From Anaerolineales bacterium (GTDB lineage Bacteria > Chloroflexota > Anaerolineae > Anaerolineales > UBA11579), in the NCBI GenBank assembly GCA_020059485.1, contig JAGVCA010000054.1, positions 1-56,941 of the forward strand: DNA of 56,941 nucleotides, written 5' to 3'. The translations under genes and the position numbers were made by a program. Numbering within the stretch: position 1 is the first letter of the stretch; the number at the start of each line of letters is the position of its first letter. The notes below the pieces were generated by a model, which did not search any database, was not told the DNA's origin, and saw only the letters and a list, made by a program, of their open reading frames with translations. This document shows positions 43,006-52,503 of this stretch, piece after piece.

Positions 43006-43908
43006 ATGGATCCCGAACAGGCAGACGCAGACAAGAAACTGCAGTTCTTGAGGGGGTACATTGAGAAGCAATTTGAAACGGGCAAGACGCCCAAAGCAGT
43101 TTATGCTGACCTGGTCGGTCGCAAGGTGCCGCCCAGGCTGGCAAACGAGATGATCACCTCCATCCTGGACGCCAAAACTTCTTCTGCAATCCCTCAATCC
43201 TCTCCACCGGAAAAACAACCAGACCCACTTGCCGCCCCCGAGGACCTGCCGTCTGCCAGCCAGCCGGATAGCAGGGTTCGTCAGGAATCCCCGCCGCCAG
43301 ACCGCCGTACCAGGATCAAGATCTATATTCGCAACCAGCTGGCAGCGGGTCGCAGCGAGAAGGAAATCCTGGCTTTGTTGCTGCAGCGTCAGATCTCCCG
43401 GTCATTGGCTCTCGATCTGATCCATGAGGTATTTGAAGAGCCGGTCTCTGAAGCTGAAACCCCCATGCCGCGTGCCGCAATGGATGTTGCGCCTGAACTG
43501 CGATCCGCCCCCTATGCCATAGCGATCCCTCCGCTCGATAATGTCCGCGCCATGTCGGAATATGTTCACAGCCAGCTGGCGCTGGGCACTGGCCAGAAAG
43601 AACTGGTGGACAGACTGGAGGCGCATGGTATGCCGCGCAGCCAGGCGATTGATGTCGTGGTCGCGGTCGGTGAACTGACCCAGCGCCAAAAGGCGGATGC
43701 CGCCGATGGCGGTCTGAGGGAGAAACGCCAGCGAGCGGGCCGGAAGCTGCTGATCGGCTCGGCTTTCCTGACCGGCGGGGGGTGTATCACACTGGTCTCA
43801 TTCTTGGCGGCAGAAGATGGGGGAACCTATTGGCTGTTTTATGGCCCAATGATCTACGGTTTTATCTCGCTCCTATCCGGTGTGGTCGATTGGGTCGGCA
43901 GCCGGTAG
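43006..43908 (+). CDS. Membrane protein with three helical repeats
   Basis: A 300-residue protein with three related ~40-residue helical units: LRGYIEKQFETGKTPKAVYA (about 15-53), IKIYIRNQLAAGRSEKEILA (about 103-143) and MSEYVHSQLALGTGQKELVD (about 183-225). Each has the shape Y-I-x-x-Q-x-x-x-G, then a helix with A..L/I..., so they are internal repeats. Disordered Pro/Ser linkers separate them. Two transmembrane segments close the protein (about 248-268 and 275-295). The gene follows the selenoprotein by 181 bases. No family was recognised. Confidence 0.65.
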   Translation: MDPEQADADKKLQFLRGYIEKQFETGKTPKAVYADLVGRKVPPRLANEMITSILDAKTSSAIPQSSPPEKQPDPLAAPEDLPSASQPDSRVRQESPPPDRRTRIKIYIRNQLAAGRSEKEILALLLQRQISRSLALDLIHEVFEEPVSEAETPMPRAAMDVAPELRSAPYAIAIPPLDNVRAMSEYVHSQLALGTGQKELVDRLEAHGMPRSQAIDVVVAVGELTQRQKADAADGGLREKRQRAGRKLLIGSAFLTGGGCITLVSFLAAEDGGTYWLFYGPMIYGFISLLSGVVDWVGSR

Positions 43909-43935
43909 AGTACTGTCATGGGGAGAAAACAGACA

Positions 43936-44823
43936 TCATTCTTCAAGCGCTTCCTGCGCCAGGGCGATCGCACCCAGCACGCCGGACTTTACCCCCAGAG
44001 CTGGTTGAACGATGAAAGCATCCAGATCTTCTGTGATTTCCGGAATAGTCAGATAACCGCCCAACCGCAGTTTTACCCGCGCCCGGACCAGGGGCAGCAA
44101 GCCAGGGGCTTGCATCACGCCGCCGCCGAGGATCACGCGCTGCGGTGATAATGTCAGGATCAGATTGGCCAGCCCATCGCCGAGGTATGCGGCCTCCAGC
44201 GCCCAGGCGGGATGTCCGGCGGGCAGCGTTTCAGCCGCCTGACCCCAGCGGGCCCGGATCGCCGGTCCAGAAGCCAGCCCTTCCAGGCAGTCTCCGTGGA
44301 ATGGACAGATCCCCTCAAAGGGGTCTTCCGTCATATCGTGCGGGATGCGCACATGGCCCATCTCCGGGTGTGTCCGGCCGTGCAGGCGCTTGCCGGCGGC
44401 GATCGCTCCACCCCCGATCCCGGTGCCAACGGTAACATAGATGATAGCATCCAATCCCTCCGCGGCGCCCCAATGGTGTTCCCCCAGAGCGGCGGCATTC
44501 ACATCGGTGTCGATCAGGACCGGGACTGCCAGCGCCTGCTGCAAGGCTGCGGTCAGCGGTGTGTTTTGCCAGCCCGGCTTGGGCGTGGTGGTGATGCTGC
44601 CATAAGCCGGGGAGTCCGGGTCAAGGTCCAGCGGGCCAAAGCTGCCGATGCCCAGGGCGCGTATTGGCTCTGGCTGCTGACGGAAGAAATCAACCGCCCG
44701 ATTAATGGTTTCCTGTGGGGATGTGGTGGGGAATTGGGTTTCGGCCTGCAGGTCTTGTGGGCCTGTGCCATAGCCGCACACAAACTTGGTGCCGCCGGCC
44801 TCGATCCCGCCGAAGACGCGCAT
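43936..44823 (-). CDS. ROK-family sugar kinase (fructokinase-like)
   Basis: A 295-residue kinase. ATP-binding start FGGIEAGGTKFVCG, DTDVNAAALGEHHWGAA with the catalytic Asp and the TVGTGIGGG phosphate loop. The ROK zinc site reads HPEMGHVRI and CPFHGDCLEGL, with the His and Cys ligands. It phosphorylates fructose, another hexose or a nucleoside-derived sugar. It lies 21 bases after the ABC ATPase and is probably the last gene of the purine operon. Confidence 0.88.
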   Translation of the reverse strand: MRVFGGIEAGGTKFVCGYGTGPQDLQAETQFPTTSPQETINRAVDFFRQQPEPIRALGIGSFGPLDLDPDSPAYGSITTTPKPGWQNTPLTAALQQALAVPVLIDTDVNAAALGEHHWGAAEGLDAIIYVTVGTGIGGGAIAAGKRLHGRTHPEMGHVRIPHDMTEDPFEGICPFHGDCLEGLASGPAIRARWGQAAETLPAGHPAWALEAAYLGDGLANLILTLSPQRVILGGGVMQAPGLLPLVRARVKLRLGGYLTIPEITEDLDAFIVQPALGVKSGVLGAIALAQEALEE

Positions 44824-44844
44824 GGCTGCGGTTCCCCGTTGCGG

Positions 44845-46401
44845 TTATTTGGCCGCGGTTTCAGCCACACCGGCCATCAGCAGGCCGATCTGTTCCGCGG
44901 TGGCCTGGTCGCGCGGCACCACGCCCATGATCTCGCCTTCAAAGATCACCGCGATCCGGTCGGAGAGCGCCATGATCTCGTCGAGGTCTTCGGAGATCAA
45001 CAGCGTGGCTGTCCCGGCTTCGCGCTGTTCCAGCAGGCGGTGATGGACATATTCTGTTGCCCCGATATCCAGCCCGCGGGTGGGTTGCGCCGCGATCAGC
45101 GTATGCGGTCGGCGAGAGATCTCGCGGGCCAGCACCAGCTTCTGGATATTGCCGCCAGACAGGCTCTTAACGGTTGTTTCCAGAGAGGGCGTCTTGACGT
45201 TGTAATCCTGGATCAGACCCTCGGAATGCTCGGAGATGGCTTTCAGATCCAGAAAACCGCGCCGGGAAAATGGCATCTGGTCGTGCTCGCGCAGGATCAG
45301 GTTCTCTGCCACAGTGAACTCTTTGATCATCCCATCCCGCATGCGCTCTTCCGGGATGTAGGATAGGCTGCGGCCCATTAATACTTTGGGCGATTTCCCG
45401 GTCACATCCTGGGTATCCAGGATGATCTTGCCGCTGGTTACCGGGCGCATCCCGGTAATCACCTCGGCCAGTTCCTTCTGCCCGTTGCCGGATACTCCGG
45501 CAACACCTAGGATCTCGCCAGCGCAGACCTCAAAGGAGACATTTTTCAGCGCCGGTGTACCGCGGTCGCTCTGCGAGCACACATCCTGCAGTACCAGACG
45601 GGTCTGGCTGGTTTTAGACTGCTGTCGGATTTTGATCTCACCAAGCGGCCGGCCGACCATCATCTCGGCCAGTTGGGTCTTGGTGGCTCCCTGAGTGGGG
45701 ATGGTTCCGATCATCTCCCCATCCCGCAGTACGGACACCCGGTTGGAAATATCCAGCACTTCATGCAGTTTGTGCGAGATAAAGATCAGGGCATGCCCGT
45801 CGGTGACCATCTGGCGCATGGTGACGAAAAACTCATCCACCTCTTGCGGCGTCAGGACAGCAGTCGGTTCATCCAGGATCAGCAGGGCTGCTCCCCGGTA
45901 GAGGGCTTTGATGATCTCCACCCGCTGTTGCTGCCCGACCGCCAGCTGCCAGACATAGGCATCCGGATCGACCCGTAATCCATAGATCTCAGCCAGTTCG
46001 TAAATCCGGGCAGAGACCTTTTTTAGGTCGGTCAGCGGGCCGCGTGTAGATGGCATTCCGAGAGCGACATTCTCCGCCACGGTCAGAGACTCGACCAGCA
46101 TGAAGTGCTGATGGATCATCCCGATGCCTTGCTTGATCGAATCGACTGGGCTGTGGATGGTGACCGGTGTGCCATCCAGTTTGATCTGGCCCTCATCAGG
46201 TTGGTACATCCCATATAGGACCTTCATCAGCGTGCTTTTGCCGGCGCCATTCTCTCCCAGCAAAGCATGTACTTCACCGGCGCGCACATCAAAATCAACC
46301 TTGAAATTGGCCACCACGCCCGGGAAGCGCTTGGTGATGCCATGCATCTCCATCTGCAAGATCTGGCTGTGGCCTGAGGGAAGGGTTTTCTTTTCTGTCA
46401 T
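44845..46401 (-). CDS. BmpA-type nucleoside ABC importer, double ATPase
   Basis: A 518-residue ATP-binding protein with two ATPase halves. The first has Walker [10 protein letters not shown] at 49-57, a signature-like [11 protein letters not shown] and [11 protein letters not shown]. The second has the degenerate site [16 protein letters not shown] and [15 protein letters not shown]. This matches YufO-like subunits of importers that take up nucleosides or purines. It pairs with the two permeases and the binding protein upstream in the same operon. Confidence 0.92.
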   Translation of the reverse strand: MTEKKTLPSGHSQILQMEMHGITKRFPGVVANFKVDFDVRAGEVHALLGENGAGKSTLMKVLYGMYQPDEGQIKLDGTPVTIHSPVDSIKQGIGMIHQHFMLVESLTVAENVALGMPSTRGPLTDLKKVSARIYELAEIYGLRVDPDAYVWQLAVGQQQRVEIIKALYRGAALLILDEPTAVLTPQEVDEFFVTMRQMVTDGHALIFISHKLHEVLDISNRVSVLRDGEMIGTIPTQGATKTQLAEMMVGRPLGEIKIRQQSKTSQTRLVLQDVCSQSDRGTPALKNVSFEVCAGEILGVAGVSGNGQKELAEVITGMRPVTSGKIILDTQDVTGKSPKVLMGRSLSYIPEERMRDGMIKEFTVAENLILREHDQMPFSRRGFLDLKAISEHSEGLIQDYNVKTPSLETTVKSLSGGNIQKLVLAREISRRPHTLIAAQPTRGLDIGATEYVHHRLLEQREAGTATLLISEDLDEIMALSDRIAVIFEGEIMGVVPRDQATAEQIGLLMAGVAETAAK

Positions 46402-46442
46402 GTGTGCCTGCCTGTTCCCTGATGGGATGGTGGTCGTTCAAT

Positions 46443-46469
46443 GAGGGAGGCGGGACAACCGCCTCCCTC
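46443..46469 (-). repeat. Strong intercistronic hairpin
   Basis: GAGGGAGGCGG (46443-46453) pairs perfectly with CCGCCTCCCTC (46459-46469) around GACAA, between the binding-protein and ATPase genes. There is no T tail. Such hairpins often stabilise the highly expressed binding-protein message. Confidence 0.65.
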
Positions 46470-46486
46470 TGCAAAACGGATTGATA

Positions 46487-47479
46487 CTACGGGGTAACTT
46501 TGATCGAGCCGTCGATGATGCCGTCGATAGCAGCGCCAGCGGCTTCGGTGACTTCAGCCGGGAGGGTGAAGGCCGGGTTGTAGTCGATCACCAAACCGCC
46601 GTTCTCGAGGGTGATCAGGAAGGACTGACCGCCGTACGTTCCGCCTTTGATCAGTTCGATCATCTCATTCAGAACGACTTCCCAGCGATACACTTGGTTG
46701 GCGACGACGATCGAGGGGGCCAGCGAGGTCTGGCTGGACTGGGTGCCGAACCACAGCACGCCATTCTCTTCCGCCACACCGACCGCACCCACAACCATCT
46801 GGGCGGTGCCGGTCATCACATCAGCGCCAGCGCCGATGTGGGTTTGGGCGGCTTCGGAGGCCAGGGCAACATCGGAGAACGAACCGATCCAGTTGGAGTT
46901 GACCTGGGCGGCATCATTTGTCGCCGCCACGCCGGCAGCAAAGCCGTCTACATACAGCTTGGCATCGCCGGTCTCGATCGGGCCAACCACGCCGATGATC
47001 CCGCTCTCGGAAAGCATGGCTGCCATCACGCCCATCACATAGCCGCCCTCTTCGGAGCGGGCTTCATAGGCGAAGACATTCGGCAGGCCGAAGGTATCGA
47101 CTGTGGTGCCCCAGGCAAAGCTGGTTTCCGGGAAGTCCGGCGCGATCTCCTGCAGCGAGCTGCCGTACTGCGAGCCGTGGGCAATGATCAGGTTGTATCC
47201 CTGGCTGGCATAGTCGCGGATCGCGGCGGCCGCATCGTCCACCACGAACATGCTCTCGGAGTAAACGAATTCGAAGTTCTCCGCGCCCATTTCGGTCTGG
47301 ATGCCCAGAAGGGCATCATACATCGATTGGCTGAAGGCCAGGTCGTTGATCGCGCTCGGCATGACCACCGCCACCTTGAAGACTTCCGGTGTGGCCGCTT
47401 CTTCCGTCCCGCCGCAAGCACTGATCAGCAGTGCAACCAGCACAAGCAGGAGGATCATTTTAATTTTGTTGCTAAACAT
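46487..47479 (-). CDS. BmpA/PnrA-family nucleoside-binding lipoprotein
   Basis: A 330-residue extracytoplasmic binding protein. The signal ends in lipobox LLISAC (Cys22), so it is membrane-anchored. The domain starts FKVAVVMPSAINDLAFSQS and has GYNLIIAHGSQYGSSLQEIA and SSQTSLAPSIVVANQVYRWE, matching BMP/Med binding proteins for purine nucleosides. It precedes the ATPase and follows the permeases of the same importer. Neighbouring xanthine dehydrogenase suggests purines as ligand. Confidence 0.9.
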   Translation of the reverse strand: MFSNKIKMILLLVLVALLISACGGTEEAATPEVFKVAVVMPSAINDLAFSQSMYDALLGIQTEMGAENFEFVYSESMFVVDDAAAAIRDYASQGYNLIIAHGSQYGSSLQEIAPDFPETSFAWGTTVDTFGLPNVFAYEARSEEGGYVMGVMAAMLSESGIIGVVGPIETGDAKLYVDGFAAGVAATNDAAQVNSNWIGSFSDVALASEAAQTHIGAGADVMTGTAQMVVGAVGVAEENGVLWFGTQSSQTSLAPSIVVANQVYRWEVVLNEMIELIKGGTYGGQSFLITLENGGLVIDYNPAFTLPAEVTEAAGAAIDGIIDGSIKVTP

Positions 47480-47565
47480 CAGATTCTTCTCCCTTTGATA
47501 GTTGTTCGGGTTAATGGGTTTCAGTAGATGGTTTTATTTTCGGCATCACCTCCAGGTTTTCAGGA

Positions 47566-48498
47566 TCAATGACCACGTTCAAATGGTTTGGTAAGCGCAG
47601 ATGGCGGGCGAACCCGCTGCACGGTGATGACCAGTGCGATGATCGTCAGCACATACGGCATCATCACGGCAAAATCGGACGGGATCGGAATGTTCAGTAC
47701 CTGCACCCACAACTGCAGCGAGTTGACCATGGAAAACAGCAGCGCGCCGCCCATGACAGCGAACGGACGCCAGCCGCCGAAGTACACCAGCGCGACGGCA
47801 ATGAAGCCTAGCCCGCTGGTCATGTTCTGCTGGAAAACATTCAGCAGGGCGATCGAGAGGGACGCTCCGGCCAGCCCGGACAGCATCCCGCCCACAGAGA
47901 CGGTCAGATACCGGATTCGGCTGACACTCACACCCAGCGAGTCGGCGGCCTGCGGCGATTCGCCCACCGCTTTGATCTTCAGGCCCAGGGTGGTCTTGTT
48001 CAACACGAACCAGGTTACCGCCACCAGCAGGTAAGCACCGTACACCAGGATGTTCTGGCTAAACAGGATCTTGCCGATGATCGGCAGGTCGCTGAGCCAG
48101 GGGATATGGATCGGCCGGAACCCGCTGACTGTCGCGACGGTGCCCAGCATTTTCTGGAATAACAGGTCGCTCATACCGAGCCCGAACAGGTAGAAACCGA
48201 TCCCGCTGATGCCCTGTTCGGCTTGCAGGTTTATGGTGACAAAGGCCATCGCCAGGCCCATCAACAGGCCGACGAACATGGCCGCCAGCACCCCCAGCCA
48301 CAGGTTGCCGGTGGTGAATGTGATGTAGAAGGCCGTGAACGCCCCCAGCAGCATCTGGCCCTCCACGCCCAGGTTGAGCACGCCGCTCCGCTGGCTGAGG
48401 GTCTCGCCGATGGAGGCGTACAAATATGGGGTGGCCAGGCGGATGCCGGAGGCCAGGATCCCGACCAGGACGGCTTCGGTGAAAAGTTGATCGATCAT
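47566..48498 (-). CDS. BmpA-type importer permease (YufQ-like)
   Basis: A 310-residue protein with about 9 membrane helices. The hallmark is SIGETLSQRSGVLNLGVEGQMLLGAF near residues 30-55, followed by the EAA-like loop AVGESPQAADSLGVSVSRIR. Such permeases pair with a YufP-like subunit to import nucleosides or purines. Its start overlaps the stop of the other permease gene by 4 bases. Confidence 0.9.
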   Translation of the reverse strand: MIDQLFTEAVLVGILASGIRLATPYLYASIGETLSQRSGVLNLGVEGQMLLGAFTAFYITFTTGNLWLGVLAAMFVGLLMGLAMAFVTINLQAEQGISGIGFYLFGLGMSDLLFQKMLGTVATVSGFRPIHIPWLSDLPIIGKILFSQNILVYGAYLLVAVTWFVLNKTTLGLKIKAVGESPQAADSLGVSVSRIRYLTVSVGGMLSGLAGASLSIALLNVFQQNMTSGLGFIAVALVYFGGWRPFAVMGGALLFSMVNSLQLWVQVLNIPIPSDFAVMMPYVLTIIALVITVQRVRPPSALTKPFERGH

Positions 48499-49652
48499 GG
48501 CGTGCCCTCCACATTGGCTGGCGCTGGAATATCTGGCGGCGGTCCATCCTCACTCTGTGAGATCATCGCATCGGTCAGGCGTTTCTGTTCACGCCGCCGT
48601 CGGAAAATCTCGCTGCTGACCACGAAGACGACCACCAGGCCGTTCAGGGCAATGATCACGGCGGAAGGCACCTGCACAACTCGCTGCAGTTTGTTCGCCC
48701 CGACCAGCAAGGCGCCAAACAGGAAGGAGGCCGGAATGGTGCCCAGCGGGTGCAGTTGGCCGAACAGAGCGGCTACGATCCCGTTAAAGCCGGCGCTGCC
48801 GGTAAAGCCAGTGGCCGAGCCATCTGTGATCATCCGGTGGTTGACGCCGAAGACCTGAACTGCTCCAGCCAGACCGGCAAAAGCGCCGCTGAGCAGCAGG
48901 GCGAACACGATCTGTCGTTTGACATCGATACCGGCATAGCGCGAGGCATGCGGGTTCTGGCCGACAGCGCGGATGCGGTACCCCAGAGTAGTGCGCCATA
49001 GCAGGAAATAGACCGCCACCGCCAGGACCACGGCGATCAGTGCGCCGAGGTGCAGCCGGGTGGGGATCAACCGGGGCAGGTCAAATTGTGCTGCCAGGCG
49101 GGCGGTTTGTGGGATCTGGGAATCGCGGGCAGCCTGGATCGGGTCGATCATCGGGCCGCTCAGCAGGAAGTTCATCAACTGGACCGCGATGGCGTTCATC
49201 ATGATTGTGCTGAGAATCTCATTGACGTTGAAATACGCTTTCAGTGCGCCGGGGATGCCGCCCCATAATGCCCCGCCCAGAAAACCTAAGATCATCGCCA
49301 GCGGGATCATCACGATACCGGGCGATTCCGGGAATGCCAGGCCGAGGGCGGTGGCTGTCAGCGCGCCAACGATCATCTGGCCTTCGCCGCCAATATTGAT
49401 CACATTTCCCCGGAAGGAGATACAGATCCCCAGGCCGATCAATAACAGAGGTGTGGCCTTGACCACCGTATCAGCCAGGGCGTTGGTGCTGCCGAAGGCG
49501 CCTTCCAGCAACGCGCCAAAAGCCTCCAGCGGGTTCGCACCGAGGAGCAGTAACATCACTGCCCCGACACCTAGCGCGGCCAGGGTAGCATACACCGGCA
49601 GCATGGCATCCAGCAGCCTCGAAACCGTCTCAGATTGACGCCATTTCTCCAT
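48495..49652 (-). CDS. BmpA-type importer permease (YufP-like)
   Basis: A 385-residue permease with about 10 helices. Typical elements are FRGNVINIGGEGQMIVGAL and AYFNVNEILSTIMMNAIAVQ, plus AVGQNPHASRYAGIDVKR for the ATPase contact. The C-terminal 40 residues are charged and hydrophilic (FRRRREQKRLTD). It overlaps the second permease by 4 bases and starts 34 bases after xdhA-like gene stop, so it belongs to the purine operon. Confidence 0.9.
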   Translation of the reverse strand: MEKWRQSETVSRLLDAMLPVYATLAALGVGAVMLLLLGANPLEAFGALLEGAFGSTNALADTVVKATPLLLIGLGICISFRGNVINIGGEGQMIVGALTATALGLAFPESPGIVMIPLAMILGFLGGALWGGIPGALKAYFNVNEILSTIMMNAIAVQLMNFLLSGPMIDPIQAARDSQIPQTARLAAQFDLPRLIPTRLHLGALIAVVLAVAVYFLLWRTTLGYRIRAVGQNPHASRYAGIDVKRQIVFALLLSGAFAGLAGAVQVFGVNHRMITDGSATGFTGSAGFNGIVAALFGQLHPLGTIPASFLFGALLVGANKLQRVVQVPSAVIIALNGLVVVFVVSSEIFRRRREQKRLTDAMISQSEDGPPPDIPAPANVEGTP

Positions 49653-49686
49653 AGCTCTTCCTTCCTTGTGCTTGATTCTACCCGAA

Positions 49687-52503
49687 CTACGCTTTTTCGA
49701 TAGCCGCTTCTTTCATAGCAAAATACAGTTTTTCCTGGTCGATCGGCAGCCGGTCAACCCGGACGCCGACGGCGTTATAGATCGCATTGGTGATCGCCGG
49801 GGTGGTCGGGATGCTGATCACCTCCCCGATACCTTTGGCACCGTATGGGCCTTCGGCGGTCGGGTCTTCGATCACGATCGGGATGATCTCGGGGGTGTAT
49901 TTGATCGACGGGATCCGGTAGCGGGCCAGCCGGTCGGTAAACACCTGGCCGCCCTCGATGATGAACTCCTCAGTCAGCGCATTGCCAATCGCCATCATCA
50001 CGCCGCCCTCGATCTGGCCCAGCAGGCCGAGCGGGTTCAGCGCTCTACCCACATCGGTGGCCGCGACCATCCGCAGGATGTGGATCTCTCCGGTGCGGGT
50101 GTCGACGGCCACTTCCGCCGCCTGAACGGCGAAAGAGAAAGCGAAGTGCATGTCGCCGCCCTCGCCCAGCGGTTTGGTCTCAGGCGCCCAGTACTCGTAC
50201 ATCGTGACCGGTTTCTTGCCTTCGTCTTTCATCGCTTTGGCTGCTTCGCCCAGAGTGACCTGCTGGTCGCCAACCTGGGCCAGCCCTTCGACAAAGGAGA
50301 TCTGGTCCGGGGGCAGGTTGTAGCGTTCTGCCAGGGTGGCGGTGGCGGCCTCCCGCAGGGACTGGGCGGCCAGCCGGGCAGCATTGCCGGTGACGTAGGT
50401 TTGGCGCGAGGCGGTGGTTGGGCCGCCGTCCGGGGTCAGGTCGGTATCCATCACCAGCACATTGACCCGTTCGGCTGGCACCTGGAACTCCTCAGCCACG
50501 ATCATCTGCAGCACCGTCACCAGGCCCTGGCCGAGTTCGGCTGAAGAGGTGCGCACTTCCAGAAAGCCATCCTCAAATAATTCGACCTCTGCGCCGGCCT
50601 TATCGGGAGCGCCGCCGCCCAGGCCAGTATTCTTGTACGCCACGGCCAGGCCCCAGGCTTTCATCACGTGCGGCGCGCCTTCCATCGGTACTGGCTTGAA
50701 CGGGTCGCGGCCCGGGCACAGCTCGCGCACCTTGGCCGCCGTACGGTCCAGACATTCCAGCAGCCCGACACTCTCGGTCAGCACTTGCCCGGTATTGGTC
50801 ACGCTGCCCACTTTGAGGGCATTGATCCGCCGGATCTCGACCGGGTCCATCCCGAGTTTTTCGGCCAGCGTATCCATGATGCTTTCGACTGCGAAAGCCG
50901 ATTGAGTGACGCCGAATCCGCGGAAAGCGCCGGAGGGCGGGTTGTTGGTGTACATCGCATAGCAATCGGCGCGCACGTTGGGCGATTCATATGGGCCGGA
51001 GGAATGGGTGGTGGCCCGGGTCATGACCTTTTCGCCCAGTGAGGCATACGCGCCGGTGTCGCCGTACAGCTCGGTCTCCACGGCGGTCAGGCGGCCGTCT
51101 TTGCTGGCGCCGATCTTTAACTTGATCTGGGTGGCATGCCGCTTGGGGTGGGCCAGCAGGCTTTCATGCCGATCGTACAGCAGTTTGACCGGCTGGCCGG
51201 TGGCATTGGCCAGCAGGGCGGCATGGATCTGTCCGGCGATATCTTCTTTGCCGCCGAAACCGCCGCCCATCAACTGGCCGACCACCCGCACCCGCTTCTC
51301 TTCCCAGCCGAGGGCCAGCGCTACCTGATAGCGGTCGGCATACGGGATCTGCGAACCGACATAGATCTCCATCCGTCCCTCCGGGGTGGGGCGGGCGATC
51401 GTGCATTCCGGTTCCAGGAAGGCATGGTCGGTGGTGGCGGTGTGGTAGGTGTGTTCCAGGATGATATCGGCCGCTTCGAATCCGGCCTCAAGGTCGCCTT
51501 TGCGCACTTTGATATGCTTGAGCAGGTTGCCTTTTTCATGCAGTTGGGGAGCGTCCGGCTGGCGGGCTTGCACCGGCCCGGTGATCGGGTCCAGTACATC
51601 GTACGTCACCTCGATCAGATCAAGGGCTTCGAGGGCGGTCTTGTGGTTGTCCGCCGCAACAATGGCGACTGCATCGCCGACATAGCGCACCCGCTGGTCC
51701 ACGCCGATCAGCGAGGGCCAGTCATGGATCACCAGCCCGTGGGTGAGCTGGCCGGGGATATCTTCGGCGGTCAGCACAGCACGCACGCCGGGCAGGGCTT
51801 GGGCTTTCTCGACATTCAAGGAGCGCACGAAGCCATGCGGGATGCCGGCGCGCTTGACGGCGGCGTGCAGCATCTCGCCAAATTTCAGGTCATCGGTAAA
51901 TTTTGCATCCCCGGTGACCTTGGCGACCGCATCCGGGCGGACCTGCAGGTTGCCGATCACCGTCAGCGGCTCGCCTGAGATGGCGATCTCCGGGTCTGGG
52001 ATCGGCTGCCCGGTGCGCATGGCGAAGGCCGCCGCGCGGATGGCCCGCTCGATGGTCGGATAGCCGGCACAGCGGCACAGGGTATCTTTCAGGTCGTGGC
52101 GGATCTCATCGATCGTCGGGTCCGGGTTGCGCAGCAGCAGGGCGTAAGCGGTCAGGATCTGGCCGGGGATGCAGAATCCGCACTGCACCGCGCCATAGCG
52201 GACGAAGGCTTCCTGCAGCGGGTGGAGTTTTGGTCCGTGCCCGTTGCCGGTGGATTCTGCCAGCCCTTCGATCGTCAGGACGGATTTGCCCTCCGCCCGG
52301 ACGGCAGGATAGTTGCAGGAGAGGATTGGTTCGCCATCGACCAGCACGGTGCAAATACCGCATTCGTCTTCGTTACAGCCGATCTTGGTGCCGGTCAGGT
52401 TGAGATTTTCGCGCAGCACTTCGGCCAGGGTTTGTCCCGGCTCGACGGAGACTTGCATCTCCTGCCGGTTGATGTTCAGGGTGATCATTTCTAGGTTACT
52501 CAT
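49687..52503 (-). CDS. Xanthine dehydrogenase, fused Fe-S and molybdopterin subunit
   Basis: A 938-residue fusion. Residues 1-155 carry two [2Fe-2S] centres: Cys43, Cys48, Cys51, Cys63 and Cys108, Cys111, Cys143, Cys145. The molybdopterin part follows with QLMGGGFGGKEDIAG, SGAFRGFGVTQ, and the catalytic-Glu motif GAKGIGEV near the end. It hydroxylates hypoxanthine, xanthine or a related purine. Together with the FAD subunit encoded upstream (8-base overlap) it makes a complete electron path. The fused type resembles the selenium-dependent dehydrogenases of some anaerobes, but selenium use cannot be told from sequence. Confidence 0.9.
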   Translation of the reverse strand: MSNLEMITLNINRQEMQVSVEPGQTLAEVLRENLNLTGTKIGCNEDECGICTVLVDGEPILSCNYPAVRAEGKSVLTIEGLAESTGNGHGPKLHPLQEAFVRYGAVQCGFCIPGQILTAYALLLRNPDPTIDEIRHDLKDTLCRCAGYPTIERAIRAAAFAMRTGQPIPDPEIAISGEPLTVIGNLQVRPDAVAKVTGDAKFTDDLKFGEMLHAAVKRAGIPHGFVRSLNVEKAQALPGVRAVLTAEDIPGQLTHGLVIHDWPSLIGVDQRVRYVGDAVAIVAADNHKTALEALDLIEVTYDVLDPITGPVQARQPDAPQLHEKGNLLKHIKVRKGDLEAGFEAADIILEHTYHTATTDHAFLEPECTIARPTPEGRMEIYVGSQIPYADRYQVALALGWEEKRVRVVGQLMGGGFGGKEDIAGQIHAALLANATGQPVKLLYDRHESLLAHPKRHATQIKLKIGASKDGRLTAVETELYGDTGAYASLGEKVMTRATTHSSGPYESPNVRADCYAMYTNNPPSGAFRGFGVTQSAFAVESIMDTLAEKLGMDPVEIRRINALKVGSVTNTGQVLTESVGLLECLDRTAAKVRELCPGRDPFKPVPMEGAPHVMKAWGLAVAYKNTGLGGGAPDKAGAEVELFEDGFLEVRTSSAELGQGLVTVLQMIVAEEFQVPAERVNVLVMDTDLTPDGGPTTASRQTYVTGNAARLAAQSLREAATATLAERYNLPPDQISFVEGLAQVGDQQVTLGEAAKAMKDEGKKPVTMYEYWAPETKPLGEGGDMHFAFSFAVQAAEVAVDTRTGEIHILRMVAATDVGRALNPLGLLGQIEGGVMMAIGNALTEEFIIEGGQVFTDRLARYRIPSIKYTPEIIPIVIEDPTAEGPYGAKGIGEVISIPTTPAITNAIYNAVGVRVDRLPIDQEKLYFAMKEAAIEKA

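Noticed and set aside
46481-47527. A 348-codon frame opposite the BmpA-type lipoprotein
   Set aside because: The minus-strand gene has a lipobox and family motifs; the plus-strand frame has none.
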